This document shows, in pieces, positions 54,003-56,815 of a stretch of DNA of 56,815 nucleotides. The notes below the pieces were generated by a model. The model was not told the DNA's origin. It saw nothing but the letters and a program-made list of their open reading frames with translations, and made no database searches. How positions within the stretch are numbered: position 1 is the stretch's first letter; every line of letters begins with the position of its first letter. The stretch comes from Dehalococcoidia bacterium (lineage in GTDB: Bacteria > Chloroflexota > Dehalococcoidia > Lucifugimonadales > GCA-2717565), in NCBI GenBank assembly GCA_009692865.1, contig SHYH01000003.1, positions 1-56,815 of the forward strand, in the 5' to 3' direction. The position numbers and the translations under genes were made by a program.

Positions 54003-55886
54003 ATGGGTAGGTCGTTTCTGGGGCGGCTACAGGAAGGGCCCATCCTCTTCGATGGCGCCATGGGCACCGAGCTGTACCATCGCGGGAACATCCCCTTTGA
54101 CCGCAACTTCGACGAGCTAAACCTCTCGAACCCTGAGATAGTGAAAGGGGTGCACCTGGACTACATCCGGGCCGGCGCCCAGGTCATTGAGACCAACACC
54201 TTTGGGGCCAACCGGCTGCGCCTGGTCACCCACGGCCTGGCGGACAAGGTCCGGCAGGTCAACCTGCAGGGCGTGGCCATCGCCAGGGAGGCCTCACGCC
54301 TGGCGGGGGCCGAGACGTTGGTGGCAGCGGCCATGGGGCCGTTGGGAAAGCCCCTATCACCCCTGGGGCCTGTGAGCCTGCAGCAGGCCAGGGAGGCCTT
54401 TCTGGAGCAGGCGGGCTTCCTTGCCGAGGCCGGGCCGGACCTTCTCATCATGGAGACCTTCGGGGACCTGCGGGAGCTCCGAGAGGCCATCCTGGCGGCG
54501 CGGCAGGTCTCCGACCTGCCTATCGTCGCCCAGTTGACCCTCACGACCGACGGCAAGACGCCCTCCGGAGACACCTTGGTGGAGGGCGTGGAAGCACTTC
54601 AGGCGCTCAATGTCCAGGCCATAGGGCTCAACTGCAGCATCGGCCCCCAGCCCATGCTCCAGGCGGCCCACGAGATGCTGAAGGTAGCCCATCTTCCCCT
54701 CGCCATGCAGCCAAACGCGGGCTTCCCCTCCTTAATCGACGGGCGCTATCTGTACCTGTCATCCCCCGACTACTTCGCCGACTACTGCCGCCAGATGGTG
54801 GAGGCGGGAGTCGCCATCATCGGGGGATGTTGCGGCACCACGCCCCGACACGTCGATGCCCTGCGCAAGGCCCTGGCGAGCGTCCGGCTCCGCCGTCATG
54901 TCTTCCCCTCAGCGGCTGTCCAGGAGCAAGAGGAGGAGGCGCCCCAGGATCCCCGGCCAATCGCCCCAACCCGTCTGGCTCAGCGGGTGGGGCAGAAGTT
55001 CCTGGTGACGGTGGAGGTAGACCCACCCCAGGGGTTCGACGCGTCGGGCACCCTGCGCAAGCTTGAGTCGTTGGTGGCTTCCGGGCTGGTAGACACCATC
55101 AACGTGGCGGACAACTCCCGGGCCCAGACCCGCATGAGCGCCCTGGCCACCTGCCTCCTCATTCAGACCCGCCTGGGCATTGAAACCATCATGCACCTGA
55201 CCACGCGCCACCGAAACCTGGTGGCCCTCCACTCCGAGCTGCTGGGGGCCCACGCCCTGGGGGTGCGCAACGTCCTCTGCATCATGGGAGACCCTCCCCA
55301 GATCGGGGACTACCCAAAGGCCACGGCCATTGCGGACATCACCCCCTCGGGACTGGTGGGGCTCATCAAGAGCCTGAACCAGGGAGTGACGCTGACGGGG
55401 AAGCCCGTGGACCAGCCCACCTCCTTCTTTGTGGGGTGCGCCCTGAACCTGAACGCCCAGGGCAAGGACCAGGACCGGGAGCTGAAGGTGCTGGAGCGCA
55501 AGATCGAGGCCGGCGCCGACTTCATCATGGCCCAGCCGGTCTACGACCCGGAGGTGGTGCGACAGTGGCACCAACGCCTGGGGGGGTTCCCCCGGCCCTT
55601 GCTCCTTGGAGTGCTGCCCCTGCGGAACCACCGCCATGCCGAGTTCCTTCACAACGAGGTGCCGGGCATCTCCATACCGTCTCACGTGGTGGAACGGCTG
55701 CGCCAGGCCCCCAAGCCCGGGGAGGAGGGGCTGCAGGTGGCCGTGGAGCTTCTGGAGCAGGTGCACCCGCTGGTGGCCGGAGTGTACCTGATGGCCCCCT
55801 TTGGGCGCTACAGCGTGCTGCTGCAGCTCCTCCGCCGCATGGAGAGGTTCATCCCCAACCTGGCCGCACCCGCGCATCTGACGTAG
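54003..55886 (+). CDS. bifunctional homocysteine S-methyltransferase / methylenetetrahydrofolate reductase
   Basis: This 627-residue fusion couples methylene-THF reduction to homocysteine methylation. Residues 1-295 form the zinc-dependent Hcy methyltransferase barrel: ILFDGAMGTELYHRG, ETNTFGANRLRL, GLNCSIGP and the zinc ligands in IIGGCCGTTPRHVDAL. Residues about 335-615 form MTHFR: FLVTVEVDPPQGFDASGTLRKLE, MHLTTRHRNLVALHSELLGAHALGV, LCIMGDPP and FIMAQPVYDPEVV. Such fusions are known in several phyla. No B12 domain is fused, so a cobalamin-independent or separately supplied methyl transfer is implied. It has no operon partners. Confidence 0.93.
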   Translation: MGRSFLGRLQEGPILFDGAMGTELYHRGNIPFDRNFDELNLSNPEIVKGVHLDYIRAGAQVIETNTFGANRLRLVTHGLADKVRQVNLQGVAIAREASRLAGAETLVAAAMGPLGKPLSPLGPVSLQQAREAFLEQAGFLAEAGPDLLIMETFGDLRELREAILAARQVSDLPIVAQLTLTTDGKTPSGDTLVEGVEALQALNVQAIGLNCSIGPQPMLQAAHEMLKVAHLPLAMQPNAGFPSLIDGRYLYLSSPDYFADYCRQMVEAGVAIIGGCCGTTPRHVDALRKALASVRLRRHVFPSAAVQEQEEEAPQDPRPIAPTRLAQRVGQKFLVTVEVDPPQGFDASGTLRKLESLVASGLVDTINVADNSRAQTRMSALATCLLIQTRLGIETIMHLTTRHRNLVALHSELLGAHALGVRNVLCIMGDPPQIGDYPKATAIADITPSGLVGLIKSLNQGVTLTGKPVDQPTSFFVGCALNLNAQGKDQDRELKVLERKIEAGADFIMAQPVYDPEVVRQWHQRLGGFPRPLLLGVLPLRNHRHAEFLHNEVPGISIPSHVVERLRQAPKPGEEGLQVAVELLEQVHPLVAGVYLMAPFGRYSVLLQLLRRMERFIPNLAAPAHLT

Positions 55887-55908
55887 GGGCAAAAACAAGG
55901 AGCCGGTA

Positions 55909-56406
55909 ATGGTGCGACACGCTTACCTGCTCGTGTTTGTGCTGCTGGCGGTCACCCTAGGGTGCGGCGGGCCTGAGCCTGCGTCCACCTTGTGGACCCG
56001 GCAGTTCGGCTCCTCCATTACAGACTCTGCCAATGGTGTAGGGGTGGATGGGGCAGGGAACGTGTACGTGGTGGGCAATAGCTTCACAGACGGTCCTCTT
56101 CTCCCAGACGCCTTTGTACGCAAGTACGGGCCTAAGGGCACAGAACTGTGGACCAGCCAGTTCGACTCCCCACATGCCAACAGCGCCCAAGGTGGAGCAT
56201 TGGACGAGGCAGGGAACGTGTACGTAGTGGGCTATACAAACGGTGCTCTTCCCGGCCAGACCCCTCTGGGAAGCACTGATGCCTTCGTGCGCAAGTACAC
56301 GCCCGATGGCGAGGAGGTGTGGACCAACTAGTTTGGCTCCGAGGCTATCGACGTTGCCGATGGTGTATCGGGACGGCGTCCCCATCGCCGACCTCCAGGG
56401 GGGTGA
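55909..56406 (+). pseudogene. SBBP beta-propeller lipoprotein, broken by TAG
   Basis: ATG 55909 encodes a lipoprotein signal ending in LGCGG, followed by SBBP-type propeller repeats (WTRQFGSSITDSANGVGVDGAGNVYVVG and its variants). The tracked ORF stops at TAG (56329-56331), where WTN-TAG-FGS fits the repeat's WTRQFGS: CAG to TAG is the simplest change. The frame continues as FGSEAIDVADGVS, then turns into unrelated sequence and ends at TGA 56406. The rest of the propeller is missing. Confidence 0.75.
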
Positions 56407-56536
56407 AGCGCACTTCCGGCAGGAGGTGGACGAGGCCACTCGCCAGAAGGCCCAAGACCTTCTCCAGCCAACCCTCGAGACCCCGACCAACGGGCACAAG
56501 CCCGCACGCCCCTGGGCCCGCTCCTTCGGGCGGTAG
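56360..56536 (+). pseudogene. 3' fragment resembling the C-terminus of an Lhr-like DEAD/DEAH helicase
   Basis: From about 56360 a second frame reads VYRDGVPIADLQGGEAHFRQEVDEATRQK to a TAG at 56536. The pattern (YRDGVPIA-LEGGE...) is like the extreme C-terminus of large Lhr-type helicases. It joins directly to the SBBP frame, so it is a deletion or recombination scar rather than a gene. The helicase assignment is by eye and uncertain. Confidence 0.4.
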
Positions 56537-56573
56537 TGCCGGCCTCTGCGATGTTGGCGTTGACGCGAAGGGG

Positions 56574-56579
56574 TATAAT
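56574..56579 (+). promoter_or_regulatory. -10 box of the terminal MFS gene
   Basis: Perfect TATAAT 75 bases before the MFS ATG; no well-placed -35. Confidence 0.4.
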
Positions 56580-56654
56580 GCCCGTGCCGGTGGCAGCAGG
56601 AGCATGGGATGATGTTCTCATTGACCTTGTGGGGCTAAGGGCAAGATAACGCTC

Positions 56655-56815
56655 ATGGGAGTGGGGATTCTGAAACGGGCCCTCAACTATCTGGAAAGGC
56701 CTCTGGCCTCCCTGAGGGAAAGGGACTTTCGGTATCTGGCCCTGAGCAACCTTGCCCAGGGGTACGGCCAGTGGTTCCAGATGCTGGGACTGCCACTGGT
56801 GGTCTACGATATGAC
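56655..56815 (+). CDS. MFS transporter, N-terminal part (runs off window)
   Basis: ATG 56655 opens a frame to the window end. It begins MGVGILKRALNYLERPLASL, then a membrane segment pattern typical of MFS efflux proteins (RDFRYLALSNLAQGYGQWFQ, MLGLPLVVYD). Only about 53 codons are visible, so the substrate cannot be guessed. Confidence 0.7.
   Translation, partial: MGVGILKRALNYLERPLASLRERDFRYLALSNLAQGYGQWFQMLGLPLVVYDM

Noticed and set aside
49370-56406. Recoding of TAG as a sense codon, suggested by several in-frame TAGs
   Set aside because: Many intact genes in the window end in TAG (lysC, DUF3999, gyrA, hisIE), and the residues expected at the in-frame TAGs differ (Trp, Gln). Pseudogenes explain it better.

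Overview
The window is about 57 kb of high-GC bacterial chromosome, densely coding on both strands. It fits a Chloroflexota-type bacterium, perhaps Dehalococcoidia-like. The reasons are a DUF5679 zinc-ribbon protein, a split archaeal-style methylmalonyl-CoA mutase, a two-domain protein disulfide oxidoreductase, many GTG/TTG starts with good Shine-Dalgarno sites, and dispersed palindromic intergenic repeats. This placement is inference from gene content, since no phylogeny could be run. There is no phage, IS transposase or CRISPR array. Both ends cut genes: lysC on the left and an MFS transporter on the right.

Layout. 1-4.5 kb: aspartokinase tail, then a membrane trio of a zinc-ribbon RDD protein, a zinc-ribbon DUF2339 protein and a DUF3999 protein. 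4.5-8.1 kb: a MITE-like repeat, a GT2 glycosyltransferase, a frameshifted CoA-binding protein, a TPR protein and a class I glutamine amidotransferase. 8.3-11.9 kb: gyrA and ruvB, convergent. 12-13.8 kb: a small accessory island beside tRNA-Lys, holding a DUF4238 protein and HicBA, with tRNA-3'-end-like direct repeats. 14-16.7 kb: methylmalonyl-CoA mutase catalytic subunit, epimerase and B12-binding subunit. 16.8-18.4 kb: VapBC and a disulfide oxidoreductase whose second active-site CxxC is encoded as TGA-Pro-His-Cys, a very likely selenoprotein. 18.4-23.8 kb: a secreted MA-type metallopeptidase and an oligopeptide ABC transporter. 24-25.1 kb: prfB with its programmed frameshift. 25.4-32.6 kb: cobalamin adenosyltransferase and a histidine biosynthesis cluster (hisH, hisA, methyltransferase, hisF, then HAD phosphatase, hisIE, PHP phosphatase), interrupted by a small membrane peptide/SPFH pair. 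32.7-38.4 kb (minus strand): nusA-ylxR-infB-truB, with a remnant of rbfA where the intact gene is expected, and DUF5679. 38.7-49 kb: ogt, tatC, a truncated MFS, a surE-VOC fusion, purM, folC, an NAD-dependent epimerase, lysA, holB and a short PSP1/RicT-like gene. 49.3-51 kb: two amber-interrupted genes. 51.3-55.9 kb: ribosomal protein bL25, a thiolase with its DUF35 partner, and a fused homocysteine methyltransferase/methylenetetrahydrofolate reductase. 55.9-56.5 kb: a broken beta-propeller lipoprotein joined to a helicase-like tail.

How the genes work together. Several genes depend on cobalamin or folate: both mutase subunits, the PduO-type adenosyltransferase that makes their cofactor, folC, purM and metH/metF. 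The histidine cluster lacks only steps that presumably lie elsewhere, and it offers two candidate histinol-phosphate phosphatases. The most interesting item is the TGA-containing disulfide oxidoreductase, which has a hairpin at the right distance to act as a bacterial SECIS. It implies selA/B/C/D elsewhere in the genome. Other points of interest are four copies of a ~140-bp TA-flanked MITE-like repeat, a candidate transcription attenuator in the nusA leader, and decay of rbfA in a core operon.
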